From positions 1 to 64,000 of the forward strand of contig ONJF01000004.1 of the NCBI GenBank assembly GCA_900318085.1: a DNA stretch of 64,000 bases. Reading direction: 5' to 3'. The notes beneath the pieces were generated by a model. It had not been told where the DNA came from and did no database searches. It saw only the letters and a program-made list of their open reading frames with translations. Source of the stretch: an uncultured Bacteroidales bacterium (GTDB lineage Bacteria; Bacteroidota; Bacteroidia; Bacteroidales; F082). Below are positions 1 through 9,182 of the stretch, piece by piece. The translations under genes were made by a program, and so were the position numbers. How positions within the stretch are numbered: the first letter of the stretch is position 1; each line of letters opens with the position of its first letter.

Positions 1-1
1 A

Positions 2-2299
2 GGCTTGATGGACGAAGTCCATGCTGGCATCAAGAAGATGGAAAAGATCATGGGCATGAAATATGGCGATCCCGAGAACCCGCTGCTCGTCAGCTGCCGC
101 TCGGGCGCGCGCAAGTCGATGCCTGGCATGATGGATACCGTTTTGAACATCGGTCTTTGCTCCAAGACCATCCCTGGCCTGATCAAGAAGACCGGTGGCA
201 ACGAGCGTTTCGTGTATGACTCCTACCGTCGTCTCATCATGATGTATGCCGACGTCGTCATGGAGAAAGCCGAGGGCATCGAGCCCGCCGACGGCCAAGG
301 CATCCGCAAGCAGTTGGATGACATGCTCGACGCCTACAAAGAGAAGAAAGGCTACGCGAGCGACACCGATCTGACCGCCGACGACCTGAAGAAGTTGGCC
401 GAGTCGTTCAAGGCTCGTATCAAGAAAGTGCTTCGCACCGAGTTCCCCGATGACGCCGAGGCTCAACTCGAAGGCGGCATCAAGGCCGTGTTCAAGAGCT
501 GGAACGGTAAGAAGGCCGTCTCCTACCGCCGCATCGAAGGCATCCCGGATGACTGGGGCACCGCTGTCAACGTACAGACCATGGTGTTCGGCAACATGGG
601 CGACACCTCCGCTACTGGTGTGGCCTTCACCCGTAACCCCGCCACTGGCGACAACCAATTCTATGGCGAATGGCTGATCAACGCCCAAGGCGAAGACGTG
701 GTGGCCGGTATCCGTACCCCCAGCCCGTTGAACGACGAGACCAAGAACGAGCAGAACAAGCACATGCCTTCCATGCAGAAGCTGATGCCCGAGACCTATA
801 AGGAACTCTGCGAGGTGCGCCGCATCCTCGAGGACAACTATCACGACATGCTCGACATCGAGTTCACCATCCAGGATGGCAAGCTCTACATGCTGCAATG
901 CCGTGTCGGCAAGCGCACTGGCGTGGCTGCCCTGACCATGGCCCTCGACATGCTGAAGGAAGGCCGCATCGACGAGAAGGAAGTCGTCATGCGCCTCAGC
1001 CCCGAGCAACTCTACGAGCTGCTTCACCCCATCCTCGACAGCACCGATGAGAAGAAGCACACCGTCATCGCCAAGGGTCTGCCCGCAGGTCCTGGTGGCG
1101 CTGTCGGTCGTATCGCCCTCACCAGCGAGAAAGCCAAGGAGTATCGTTCCGCCAAGATCGCTAACGTGCTGGTCCGCGAAGAGACGAACCCCGAAGACGT
1201 CGAAGGCATGCGTGCCGCCGACGGTATCCTGACCGCCCGTGGTGGTATGACCTCACACGCCGCCCTCGTGGCCCGTGGCTGGGGCAAGTGCTGCATCGTG
1301 GGTTGCGACGCCGTGAAGATCGACTTCGCCAAGAAGATTGTCACCATCGGCGACAAGCAGTTCAAAGAAGGCGATGTCATCAGCCTGAATGGCGCCAAGG
1401 GTTGGGTCTATGCCGAGCCCGTGGGCATGATCAACGCCACCGAGAACCCGCTCTTCAAGAAGTTCATGAAGCTCGTTGACAAATACCGTAAGATGGGTGT
1501 CCGCACCAACGCCGACAACCCGGAAGATGCCCAAAACGCCATCAACTTCGGCGCCGAAGGTATCGGCCTGTTCCGTATCGAGCACATGTTCTACGGCAAG
1601 AACAGCGAGAAGCCGCTGGCCAAGCTGCGCAACATGATCCTGACCGACAACACCAAAGACAGAAAAGCCGCCCTTAAGGAGCTTGAGCCTTACATCAGAA
1701 AGGCCGCCAAGGGTACGCTGAAGGTGTTGGACGGCAAACCGCTGACCTTCCGTCTGATGGACCCGCCCTTGCACGAGTTCGTTCCGAAACTTGAAGAGAA
1801 AGACAAGATTAAGGCTTTGGCCAAAGAGCGTGGCATGAGCACGAAGGAATTGGTCAAGCGCATCGCCGCCCTCCACGAAGTGAACCCGATGATGGGTCTG
1901 CGTGGCGTCCGCCTCGGCATCGTCTATCCCGAAATCACCGAGACCCAGTTCCGCGCCCTGTTCCAGGCCACTGCTGAACTGATGAAGGAAGGCTTCGACC
2001 CGCATTTGGAAATCATGGTCCCGCTGACCATCAACGTCAAGGAGCTTGAGCACCAGAAGGCCATCGCCGACCGCGTGCAAGCTGAAATCGAGAAGAAGTT
2101 CGGTGTGAAGATCAATTACATGTATGGTACCATGATCGAGATTCCGAGAGCCACCCTCGTGGCCGACCAAATCGCCAGCGTGGCCCAGTTCTTCAGCTTC
2201 GGCACCAACGACCTCACCCAGATGACCTTCGGCTTCAGCCGCGACGACCCGCCGACCCGTTCAACACCCTCGACCAAGAAGGTGTCGGTCAGCTGGTGA
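2..2299 (+). CDS. ppdK: Pyruvate, phosphate dikinase, 5'-truncated by window edge and frameshifted
   Basis: Cytosolic enzyme interconverting pyruvate + ATP + Pi and PEP + AMP + PPi. The frame is open from the window edge, so the N-terminal part of the ATP-grasp domain lies outside. Visible are the nucleotide-binding segment [17 protein letters not shown], the phosphohistidine domain [18 protein letters not shown] with the catalytic His codon at 1256-1258, and the start of the PEP-binding TIM barrel through [11 protein letters not shown]. After FGFSRDD the frame continues into unrelated residues and stops at 2299. The normal C-terminus resumes in another frame (next entry). Relative to the family, about 16 residues between RDD and DPF are missing, replaced by five bases (2249-2253). 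Either this copy is inactivated or the assembly has an error here. Family identification is certain; functional status is not. Confidence 0.93.
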   Translation, partial: GLMDEVHAGIKKMEKIMGMKYGDPENPLLVSCRSGARKSMPGMMDTVLNIGLCSKTIPGLIKKTGGNERFVYDSYRRLIMMYADVVMEKAEGIEPADGQGIRKQLDDMLDAYKEKKGYASDTDLTADDLKKLAESFKARIKKVLRTEFPDDAEAQLEGGIKAVFKSWNGKKAVSYRRIEGIPDDWGTAVNVQTMVFGNMGDTSATGVAFTRNPATGDNQFYGEWLINAQGEDVVAGIRTPSPLNDETKNEQNKHMPSMQKLMPETYKELCEVRRILEDNYHDMLDIEFTIQDGKLYMLQCRVGKRTGVAALTMALDMLKEGRIDEKEVVMRLSPEQLYELLHPILDSTDEKKHTVIAKGLPAGPGGAVGRIALTSEKAKEYRSAKIANVLVREETNPEDVEGMRAADGILTARGGMTSHAALVARGWGKCCIVGCDAVKIDFAKKIVTIGDKQFKEGDVISLNGAKGWVYAEPVGMINATENPLFKKFMKLVDKYRKMGVRTNADNPEDAQNAINFGAEGIGLFRIEHMFYGKNSEKPLAKLRNMILTDNTKDRKAALKELEPYIRKAAKGTLKVLDGKPLTFRLMDPPLHEFVPKLEEKDKIKALAKERGMSTKELVKRIAALHEVNPMMGLRGVRLGIVYPEITETQFRALFQATAELMKEGFDPHLEIMVPLTINVKELEHQKAIADRVQAEIEKKFGVKINYMYGTMIEIPRATLVADQIASVAQFFSFGTNDLTQMTFGFSRDDPPTRSTPSTKKVSVSW

Positions 2300-2496
2300 A
2301 GCTCGGTGTGGAGCGTGGCCGTAGCCAGCGCGCCAACCTGAAGTGCGGCGTCTGCGGCGAACACGGCGGCGACCCCGCTTCGGTCCGCTTCTTCTACAAG
2401 GCCGGCTTGAACTATGTGAGCTGCTCGCCGTTCCGTGTGCCCGTCGCACGTCTGGCTGCTGCCCAAGCCGCTATCGAGGAAGAGAGAGCCAAATAA
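2254..2496 (+). pseudogene. ppdK: C-terminal fragment of pyruvate, phosphate dikinase, out of frame with the main part
   Basis: This frame begins with [15 protein letters not shown] and carries [12 protein letters not shown], whose second Cys (codon 2353-2355) is the catalytic cysteine of the PEP/pyruvate domain, then [19 protein letters not shown] to the stop at 2494-2496. It is the expected end of the upstream gene. A GTG at 2296 overlaps the upstream TGA (GTGA), so reinitiation is formally possible, but a separate 66-residue peptide would have no known function. Best read as one gene split by a deletion or a sequencing/assembly error. Confidence 0.85.
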
Positions 2497-2531
2497 GTCA
2501 ATTGAGAATTAATAATTGACAATTGAGAATT

Positions 2532-2566
2532 GAGAGCCTTCGGGAACGGAGGCTCTCATTTTTTTC
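2532..2566 (+). terminator. Intrinsic terminator after ppdK
   Basis: An 8-bp stem (GAGAGCCT / AGGCTCTC) with a short loop is followed by a run of T. It is preceded by an AT-rich inverted repeat (GTCAATT...AATTGAC, 2497-2520), a type of simple repeat common in Bacteroidales intergenic DNA. Confidence 0.8.
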
Positions 2567-2614
2567 AAATAACTATAAAAAAATCGGAATTTTATTGATT
2601 TAAGTATTTTTTAC

Positions 2615-2622
2615 TATCTTTG
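2615..2622 (+). promoter_or_regulatory. Bacteroidota -7 promoter element for the C10 peptidase gene
   Basis: TATCTTTG fits the TAnnTTTG consensus. A TTG at 2595-2597 sits at about the right distance for the -33 element. It lies 39 bp upstream of the ATG at 2661. Confidence 0.6.
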
Positions 2623-2660
2623 GGCGGTAAAATAACATGATTAACCAATGACGCTTCACC

Positions 2661-5600
2661 ATGAGGAAAGCCTTCGTCATACTATTGTTGTTGATGGTCG
2701 CCCAACTCCATGCACAACATCGAGTTGGTGCGGGCGAAGCCTTTATCACCGCCGAGCGTTTCATAAGACAGAACACAAAGCAAAGCGCGGTCACATTGGT
2801 GTTGACGGAAGAAATCAAAAGCAAGACATCGGAGCAAACCAACCTGTTCGTGTTTTCGATGGAACCGCAAGGTTTTGTCATTGTTTCGGCGAACAACGAG
2901 GTATTGGCCTATTCCCATACCTCTACAATGCCTCAAAGCGAAAGCCTTCCCAGCCATATAGCCTATTGGCTCAATCTTTACAATCAAGCCACCGACTTTT
3001 TGATTGCCCATCCCGAGACTAAACAGGAGCCCACAACTTTCGATAGAGAAGTAGGCCCACTGCTGACCTCTTGTTGGGGACAAGGCTGTTTCCACAACGA
3101 AGCATGTCCCGTTGACAGCATAGGACCTTGCGGCCACGCTTCAGCAGGTTGTGTGGCCATTGCCATGGCACAAATCCTATACTACCATAAGTATCCTTTG
3201 ACCGGATATGGCGAAATCTCCTATTACTGTGCGCCTTACGGGATGCTCAACGCCAGCTTCGGAGAGACAACATACGGATGGGATGAAATGGCCGACACAT
3301 TGCACGAAAGCAACCCCGCTGTCGCACAACTGATCTCCCATTGTGGCCTTGCCGTGAAGATGCATTACAGCGCACACGAAAGCTATTCTACCTTCACGAC
3401 GGCCAACAATGCCTTTAGACAGTATTTTGGTTTGCCCTCAACTACAATACATTATCGAACCCAATATGACAATGAGAGTTGGAAACAACTCATCAAGTTG
3501 GACCTTGACAGCCACCTCCCCGTGTACTATCGCGGCATTTCGTCTTTGGGCGGACATGCTTTCGTATGTGATGGATATGACACCAACGGAATGTTCCACT
3601 TCAATTTCGGTTGGGATGGTGTGGCCGATGGCTATTATTACCTTAACAATCCTTCGGGGTTCTCATCAGAACAGGCCATCATCCACGACATCCGCCCCAT
3701 TGACGGCAACGCTATCCATAGCGACGAGCACAACATCATCTATGTCTCGCCTGACGGCGTTGGCAATGGCTCGTCGTGGGCCGAAGCTACCAACGACTTA
3801 CAAGGAGCCTTATTCAATTCTCATTTCAACGACTGTGTCATCTGGGTCAAGGAAGGCACCTACAAGAGTTGTTCTTCTAACGATTTCGCATTTTTGCTCA
3901 TGCATAACAGCAAAATATATGGAGGTTTCAAAGGCGACGAGCCTTTTGACTATGACCTCTCACTCCGTGATTTCGAAGCCCACCCCAGCATACTTGATGG
4001 CGACCACCGTCAAGGAGTTATCAATGTGCTCCCTCTCATCGACAATGACGAGGTAGTCATCGATGGCTTCACCATACAAAACGGGGTTTCGAACGAGGGC
4101 GGCGGCCTTCTCCTGTCAAGCCACGCTACCGTCACCAATTGCAAGATTTGCCATAACAGAGCAATTCAAAATGGAGGTGGACTATCTTCATCCATCAATA
4201 GCGTTGAGATATATGTCAGCGACTGTGAGTTTTTTGACAATGAAGCCCATGATGGAGGTGCCATTTATGACCGAGGCAGCACCAGGTTTGACCGCTGCCA
4301 CATTCACGACAACACAGCCACTCACATCGGAGGAGGCATCAATAGTATTGTAGGCATTACACCAAGCACCATCATCCATAGTATCATCTGCAACAATTCG
4401 GCCGTAAACGGTGGCGGCATTCAAAGCAACCAATCCAAGACGGAATATTGGGACTGCCTTGTCAACAACAACACCGCTCGAAACGGTGGAGGTTGCTATG
4501 GAGAATCCAACTTGTACAACTGCACCATCGTGAAGAACATGGGTACGGTAAACTACGGTGGCGTATGCAACACACAGGAGGCATCACAAGGAATCAAGAA
4601 CTGTATCATTTGGGGCAATGTCAGCGATGGCGAATATGAGCAAATCGGGCCTTTTTCAAATTATGCCTATTGCGCTGTACAAGACGGAGAGCCCTTCTCA
4701 TCAACCAACTTCGGTCTCGCCACGGAAAACGACGGAGCGTCGCCCGGATGCTATGTCAGATTTGTCGATGCAGAGGTCATGGCAGGTTGCGAGGGTCATG
4801 GTGGCGACTGGAGACTGCAAACGCGCAGCGTATGTGTCGACCGAGGTGACACTATAGCCCAACAGTCCGAAAATGACCTCGAAGGAAATCCACGCGTCAG
4901 ACATAGTAATGTCGACCTGGGCGCCTACGAGACGAACACCGTCGCCCACACCATCAATCTTGACTTTTGCGAAAGCGCTCCATACTATCATGATGGCACC
5001 TATATCCCTATGCCTGGCACCTATACCTTTTATTATCCTGATGCAGACTACGACAGCCTGGTCATTCTTAACATGACTATTGAAATCATCAAGCTGAAAG
5101 AAGAGATTTGCGAAACAGACACCTATGACTTTTTCGGTGAAAGCCTCAACGAAGCGGGCTTTTATTCCACCATCGTCGATTGCAAGTATTACCAACTCGA
5201 TTTGAGCGTGAATCCCCTATCGGAAGCGGAGCACATGGAAATCTCGCTATGCGAAGGCGACACCTATGATTTTCACGGCCGTACTTTGAATGAGACGGGC
5301 CAATATGTCGACACTATCGATTGTTTTCTCTACAAACTCGACCTGACCGTCAAACCAATACATGACTATTACCAAGAAGAGACTATCTGCGAAGGCGAAA
5401 GCTACTGCTTTTTAGGGACTTTTTTGAGTGAGCCCGGCCACTATGACAAATTAGTCCATTGCTCGGGGCGATACCACCTTGATTTAACCGTACAACCCAA
5501 CCCCACGCTGCAATGCAGCAACGACACTACCATTGTGATAGGGACTCCCGCCATACTGAATGTCGCGGGAGCCGACACTTACCTTTGGTCGACGGGTGAC

Positions 5601-5951
5601 ACTACGGCCAGAATTGTGGTGTACCCCGAAGAAGATCATTATTACGAGATCACAGGTAGTTATGATAACGGATGTAACAGCAGCAAGCGCATAAGAGTCA
5701 AAGTCGTAGAGGAGAACAAGGACGACGACATTTGCCTGTTTCCCAATCCTGCAAACGACATAGTGAACATTTACAAAAAGAACATCGATGAGGTAAGAGT
5801 CTTTAATGTATTAGGCGAGCCAGTCGACCGCGTCAGCGCCCATCGTGAAAACACGGTTTTGGATGTCAGCCAGTATGAAAACGGTGTTTACATCGTTATG
5901 GTAAGAGTCCTCACCTACCAATATTACACAAGACTCATCATCCAACATTAA
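2661..5951 (+). CDS. Secreted C10 (streptopain-like) cysteine peptidase with beta-helix and T9SS sorting domain
   Basis: Signal peptide (residues 1-19, MRKAFVILLLLMVAQLHAQ) is followed by a Spi-like propeptide (about 20-125) and a C10 peptidase domain: catalytic Cys164 in SAGCVAIAMAQ, His299 in GGHAFVCDGYD and Trp318 in FNFGWDG. From about 355 to 700 there is a right-handed beta-helix-like region with recurrent NGGG/DGGA turns. Three repeats of about 45 residues starting ICETDTYDF, LCEGDTYDF and ICEGESYCF follow, then a PKD-like segment and a T9SS type A sorting domain (about 1025-1096, LFPNPANDIVNIY...). The protein is therefore predicted to be exported, passed through the T9SS and attached at the surface, where it degrades protein. 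C10 peptidases in this phylum are usually shorter; the beta-helix fusion is unusual. The 3' end overlaps the convergent helicase gene by 14 bp. Confidence 0.88.
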   Translation: MRKAFVILLLLMVAQLHAQHRVGAGEAFITAERFIRQNTKQSAVTLVLTEEIKSKTSEQTNLFVFSMEPQGFVIVSANNEVLAYSHTSTMPQSESLPSHIAYWLNLYNQATDFLIAHPETKQEPTTFDREVGPLLTSCWGQGCFHNEACPVDSIGPCGHASAGCVAIAMAQILYYHKYPLTGYGEISYYCAPYGMLNASFGETTYGWDEMADTLHESNPAVAQLISHCGLAVKMHYSAHESYSTFTTANNAFRQYFGLPSTTIHYRTQYDNESWKQLIKLDLDSHLPVYYRGISSLGGHAFVCDGYDTNGMFHFNFGWDGVADGYYYLNNPSGFSSEQAIIHDIRPIDGNAIHSDEHNIIYVSPDGVGNGSSWAEATNDLQGALFNSHFNDCVIWVKEGTYKSCSSNDFAFLLMHNSKIYGGFKGDEPFDYDLSLRDFEAHPSILDGDHRQGVINVLPLIDNDEVVIDGFTIQNGVSNEGGGLLLSSHATVTNCKICHNRAIQNGGGLSSSINSVEIYVSDCEFFDNEAHDGGAIYDRGSTRFDRCHIHDNTATHIGGGINSIVGITPSTIIHSIICNNSAVNGGGIQSNQSKTEYWDCLVNNNTARNGGGCYGESNLYNCTIVKNMGTVNYGGVCNTQEASQGIKNCIIWGNVSDGEYEQIGPFSNYAYCAVQDGEPFSSTNFGLATENDGASPGCYVRFVDAEVMAGCEGHGGDWRLQTRSVCVDRGDTIAQQSENDLEGNPRVRHSNVDLGAYETNTVAHTINLDFCESAPYYHDGTYIPMPGTYTFYYPDADYDSLVILNMTIEIIKLKEEICETDTYDFFGESLNEAGFYSTIVDCKYYQLDLSVNPLSEAEHMEISLCEGDTYDFHGRTLNETGQYVDTIDCFLYKLDLTVKPIHDYYQEETICEGESYCFLGTFLSEPGHYDKLVHCSGRYHLDLTVQPNPTLQCSNDTTIVIGTPAILNVAGADTYLWSTGDTTARIVVYPEEDHYYEITGSYDNGCNSSKRIRVKVVEENKDDDICLFPNPANDIVNIYKKNIDEVRVFNVLGEPVDRVSAHRENTVLDVSQYENGVYIVMVRVLTYQYYTRLIIQH

Positions 5952-8900
5952 CCGGCTCCACTTCTACGCCAGTCTCATCCAGATAGACCAAGAACGCCCG
6001 TATCACCTTGTCCGTCATCTCCTTCAAGGCTTCGGAATAGGTCTGCACTTGTTTTTGATGCGCTTCATCTTTTTTACCCGTCTTGTAGTCGATCAGATAG
6101 ATGGCGTCAGGTAGTTCGGCATAGCGGTCAAGGCGGCGCACCTGGCCTTGATAGAGGACCTCGCACTCCGTCTTCACCTTGGCAGAAGGCTGGAAAGCAG
6201 CCGCAATCTGTCCATTCTGCGCCATTTTTGCCATCATATCGCGAATCCATGCCGCAGTATCGCCGTCAATGGTGCTATCGGCAAGATAGGGTTTCAAGAC
6301 CGTCTCCGTATCCTTGGGATAACGGATTCGCGACAAGATCTGGTGCACCAACTCGCCCCATTCGCGCGGCTGCAAACGTTCACTTTCAGCATGCCACAAA
6401 CGGGTGGGATCGGCATCAACAGTGATGGAATGGAACCAGTCTATGGACCTGGAATCCGGCAATTCAGCCGTTTCAGTTTCCATGGCTTTCTCCTTCGGAT
6501 TACGGAAGTCGGGATCGCCAAAGCGATACACCAAAGACTCACTCTCCTGCACCTGATGGTCGGTTTTGTCTTTGAGGAAATCAAGAATAACATTGGGTTT
6601 CCCAGTCTTGGCTATGACATAGAGGCGTTGTACGGCACGTGTGAATGCGACATAGAGCAAATTGAGATTGTCCAAACGGTTGCTGTCTTTCTCCAGCTGC
6701 ACCTTTTCCGCTGGTTTACCCCCCATCTTCTCGGCGGTGGAGTCCAATTTGAGCAACACCTTCTCCAAGGAGGGGATGGCGTCAAACCCCAACTCTTCAG
6801 GACTCAACCATTCTTCATTCGGGACATTACGTCTCAATTTATCGTCCAAGTTAGTGATGGCATCAGGATAAATAACCACAGGAAATTCCAGACCTTTAGA
6901 CTTATGGATCGTCATAATCTTCACGGCGTTACCGCTCACTGACTTCACGGAGAGTTTATCTTGCTTTGTGTCCCAATAGGTCAGAAAGTCCTTGATGCCC
7001 TCTTTTATGCCACCTTGTGCACTGAACACCTCCTCCATGAAGTAGTTCAAGAAAGCGTCACGGAGGGTATCGAGGCCATAGATTCGCATCAAAGCGGCAC
7101 ATAGGTCATAGATACAGGTGGACTGGGAGAGTGTCGCCTTGAGCAGACCCGCCTCGCCGATGCCCATCACCGACTCGATGGCGGTTTTGCCTCTTGCGAT
7201 GTCTTTCACCTCGGCAAACCAGTTGCTAATATCACCATCAAAACCAGTATTTTGCTGCATCTTCCGAACCATTTTCCAAAAATACAGCACATTTGCGACA
7301 TTGATCACATTGTCATCTTCAATCAGGTAGCGCAATGTGTTGACAAGCAACTGCACCTTGTCCGATGATTTCAGCAAAATCGATTCCTGGGAGATGACAG
7401 GTATATTCTTGTCGTTCAGATAACTGGCGATATCAGACCCCAACTCCTTTTTACGGGTCAACACAGCGATGTCCTCATATTGATAGCCACGTTGGTCGAC
7501 CAACTCGCGAACGATGGCTTCCACATGCTCCTTGCAGTACTCGGGCTGGTCTTTGGGGTCATAAAACTCCACTTGCACCATGCCTTCCTCCTTTTTGGCT
7601 TTCTTTTGGAAGATGCAAACGCCATCCTCGGAATCGGGTTTATCGTCCACATAGACTTTCTTCAGCTTGTCGGAGAGTTGGTGATAGGCCGATTCAAAAA
7701 AGGCATTGTTGAAGTCGACGACTTGGGCAAACGAGCGATAGTTGGTGTCCAAATTGGTAAAGCCGAAATTGCTTTCCAAGTTCTTTTCGTATTGAAGGAA
7801 TGTCGCCTCACGCTCGTCATGCGGCAGGGCATAAATCTCTGGTAGCCTCACGATTTGCTCCACCTCGCCACTGCGGAAACGGTAGATGGATTGCTTGCCG
7901 TCGCCCACCACCATGCTCATCTTTTTTTCTGCCAGTCCATTGTCGATCAAGGGCAAAAGATTCTGCCATTGAAGGATGGAGGTATCCTGAAACTCGTCGA
8001 CGAAGACATGATGGAAACGCTCGCCCATGCGCTCATACACAAAGGGAACCGTGAAGTCACCCATCACCTTGTTGAGCAACTTGTTGAACTCGGAGATATG
8101 CACGATTTGTTCATCGTCAGCCAACTGCTTGAAGGCATCCCTAATGATTGAACGCAAGGCATAGAGATAGAGCAAGTTGCACTGCGACTTGTAGAACAAG
8201 AACTTACCATGTTCCTCTCCATAATACGTCTCCAGGGGACCAAGGATCTTAAGCAGCGCCTCATTGGCTTCAGTCTTTAAGGTATCACTCAAACATTTGC
8301 GCTTCTCGATGGCGGTATGGAAATAGCTATTGGGCTGTATGAATTCCTTTTTCTCCAGTTTTCCGATAAACGCTCCAACGCCCGACTTTTTCTGCCAATA
8401 ATCGTTGACAGTTAAGTCATATTTGTGTTCTACCGCCCTGAAATCCTCAACAAACGACTTGATCGTGTTTTCGAAGACGTCCAACCTAGCATTCAGGAAA
8501 TCAAGCGTTTGCTGATACTGGACTTTATCCTTGATGTTGTTGTCCTCATCTTTCTGGTAGGCCTTTTCCTTGGTCAATTTCGTGACAAACTCGGCCAGTT
8601 GCTGCTCAATGGCGGTCGAGCGCTCGTTGTCGAACTGGTTATTGCTGAAGTCAATCAAGACTTTGGTCAGAAAGTCTTCTTCCTCACCGTCTTCTTTGTC
8701 ACGGATTTTCAACCCGATATTCTCCGTAACGGCTTCAGCGACCTCATCGGTATCGATGCTGACGGTATATTGGCTGGGCAGCCCAAGGTCGTTGGCGAAG
8801 GTGCGCGACAGTTTCTGCACAAAAGCGTCGATGGTACTCACACAGAAACTGCTGTAGTCGTGCATGATGCAGGTCATCAGGCTTTGGGCGTTGCGTTTCA

Positions 8901-9177
8901 GTTCTGCATCGCTGATGCCCAACTCCTCCATCAGTATCGCCTCCATCGAATTGGGCTCTACCATAGTGCTATTGATGATCTCGCATAAGGCGTTCACGAT
9001 TTTGCCCTTCATCTCGTTGGCGGCGGCATTGGTAAAGGTGATGGCAAGGATGTGCTTGTAGTTACCCACGGCATCCTCGTTCATAAGACACAGTTTCAGA
9101 TATTCCTTGATGAGTGTGAAAGTCTTACCCGCACCAGCCGAGGCTTGGTACACCTTAAAATGAGCGTCTTTTTGCAT
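5938..9177 (-). CDS. UvrD/RecB-like helicase with C-terminal PD-(D/E)XK nuclease (AddA-like)
   Basis: 1079-residue superfamily 1A helicase. Seen: Walker A ASAGAGKT (residues 12-19), TFTNAAANEMK (motif Ia), VDEFQDTS (motif II, near 392), GDGKQSIYRFR (motif III), HKSKGLEFPVV (motif V), LYVAFTRA (motif VI, near 842), and a RecB-type nuclease core YLIDYKTGK near 1029. This arrangement is that of AddA or RecB, the DNA-processing subunit that resects double-strand ends for recombination. Its usual partner, an AddB-like nuclease, is not adjacent: the upstream gene on the same strand is the TamB-like gene, only 5 bp away, so the two are probably co-transcribed. The ATG at 9177 places the Walker A near the N-terminus as expected. 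Confidence 0.9.
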   Translation of the reverse strand: MQKDAHFKVYQASAGAGKTFTLIKEYLKLCLMNEDAVGNYKHILAITFTNAAANEMKGKIVNALCEIINSTMVEPNSMEAILMEELGISDAELKRNAQSLMTCIMHDYSSFCVSTIDAFVQKLSRTFANDLGLPSQYTVSIDTDEVAEAVTENIGLKIRDKEDGEEEDFLTKVLIDFSNNQFDNERSTAIEQQLAEFVTKLTKEKAYQKDEDNNIKDKVQYQQTLDFLNARLDVFENTIKSFVEDFRAVEHKYDLTVNDYWQKKSGVGAFIGKLEKKEFIQPNSYFHTAIEKRKCLSDTLKTEANEALLKILGPLETYYGEEHGKFLFYKSQCNLLYLYALRSIIRDAFKQLADDEQIVHISEFNKLLNKVMGDFTVPFVYERMGERFHHVFVDEFQDTSILQWQNLLPLIDNGLAEKKMSMVVGDGKQSIYRFRSGEVEQIVRLPEIYALPHDEREATFLQYEKNLESNFGFTNLDTNYRSFAQVVDFNNAFFESAYHQLSDKLKKVYVDDKPDSEDGVCIFQKKAKKEEGMVQVEFYDPKDQPEYCKEHVEAIVRELVDQRGYQYEDIAVLTRKKELGSDIASYLNDKNIPVISQESILLKSSDKVQLLVNTLRYLIEDDNVINVANVLYFWKMVRKMQQNTGFDGDISNWFAEVKDIARGKTAIESVMGIGEAGLLKATLSQSTCIYDLCAALMRIYGLDTLRDAFLNYFMEEVFSAQGGIKEGIKDFLTYWDTKQDKLSVKSVSGNAVKIMTIHKSKGLEFPVVIYPDAITNLDDKLRRNVPNEEWLSPEELGFDAIPSLEKVLLKLDSTAEKMGGKPAEKVQLEKDSNRLDNLNLLYVAFTRAVQRLYVIAKTGKPNVILDFLKDKTDHQVQESESLVYRFGDPDFRNPKEKAMETETAELPDSRSIDWFHSITVDADPTRLWHAESERLQPREWGELVHQILSRIRYPKDTETVLKPYLADSTIDGDTAAWIRDMMAKMAQNGQIAAAFQPSAKVKTECEVLYQGQVRRLDRYAELPDAIYLIDYKTGKKDEAHQKQVQTYSEALKEMTDKVIRAFLVYLDETGVEVEPVNVG

Positions 9178-9182
9178 AACTA

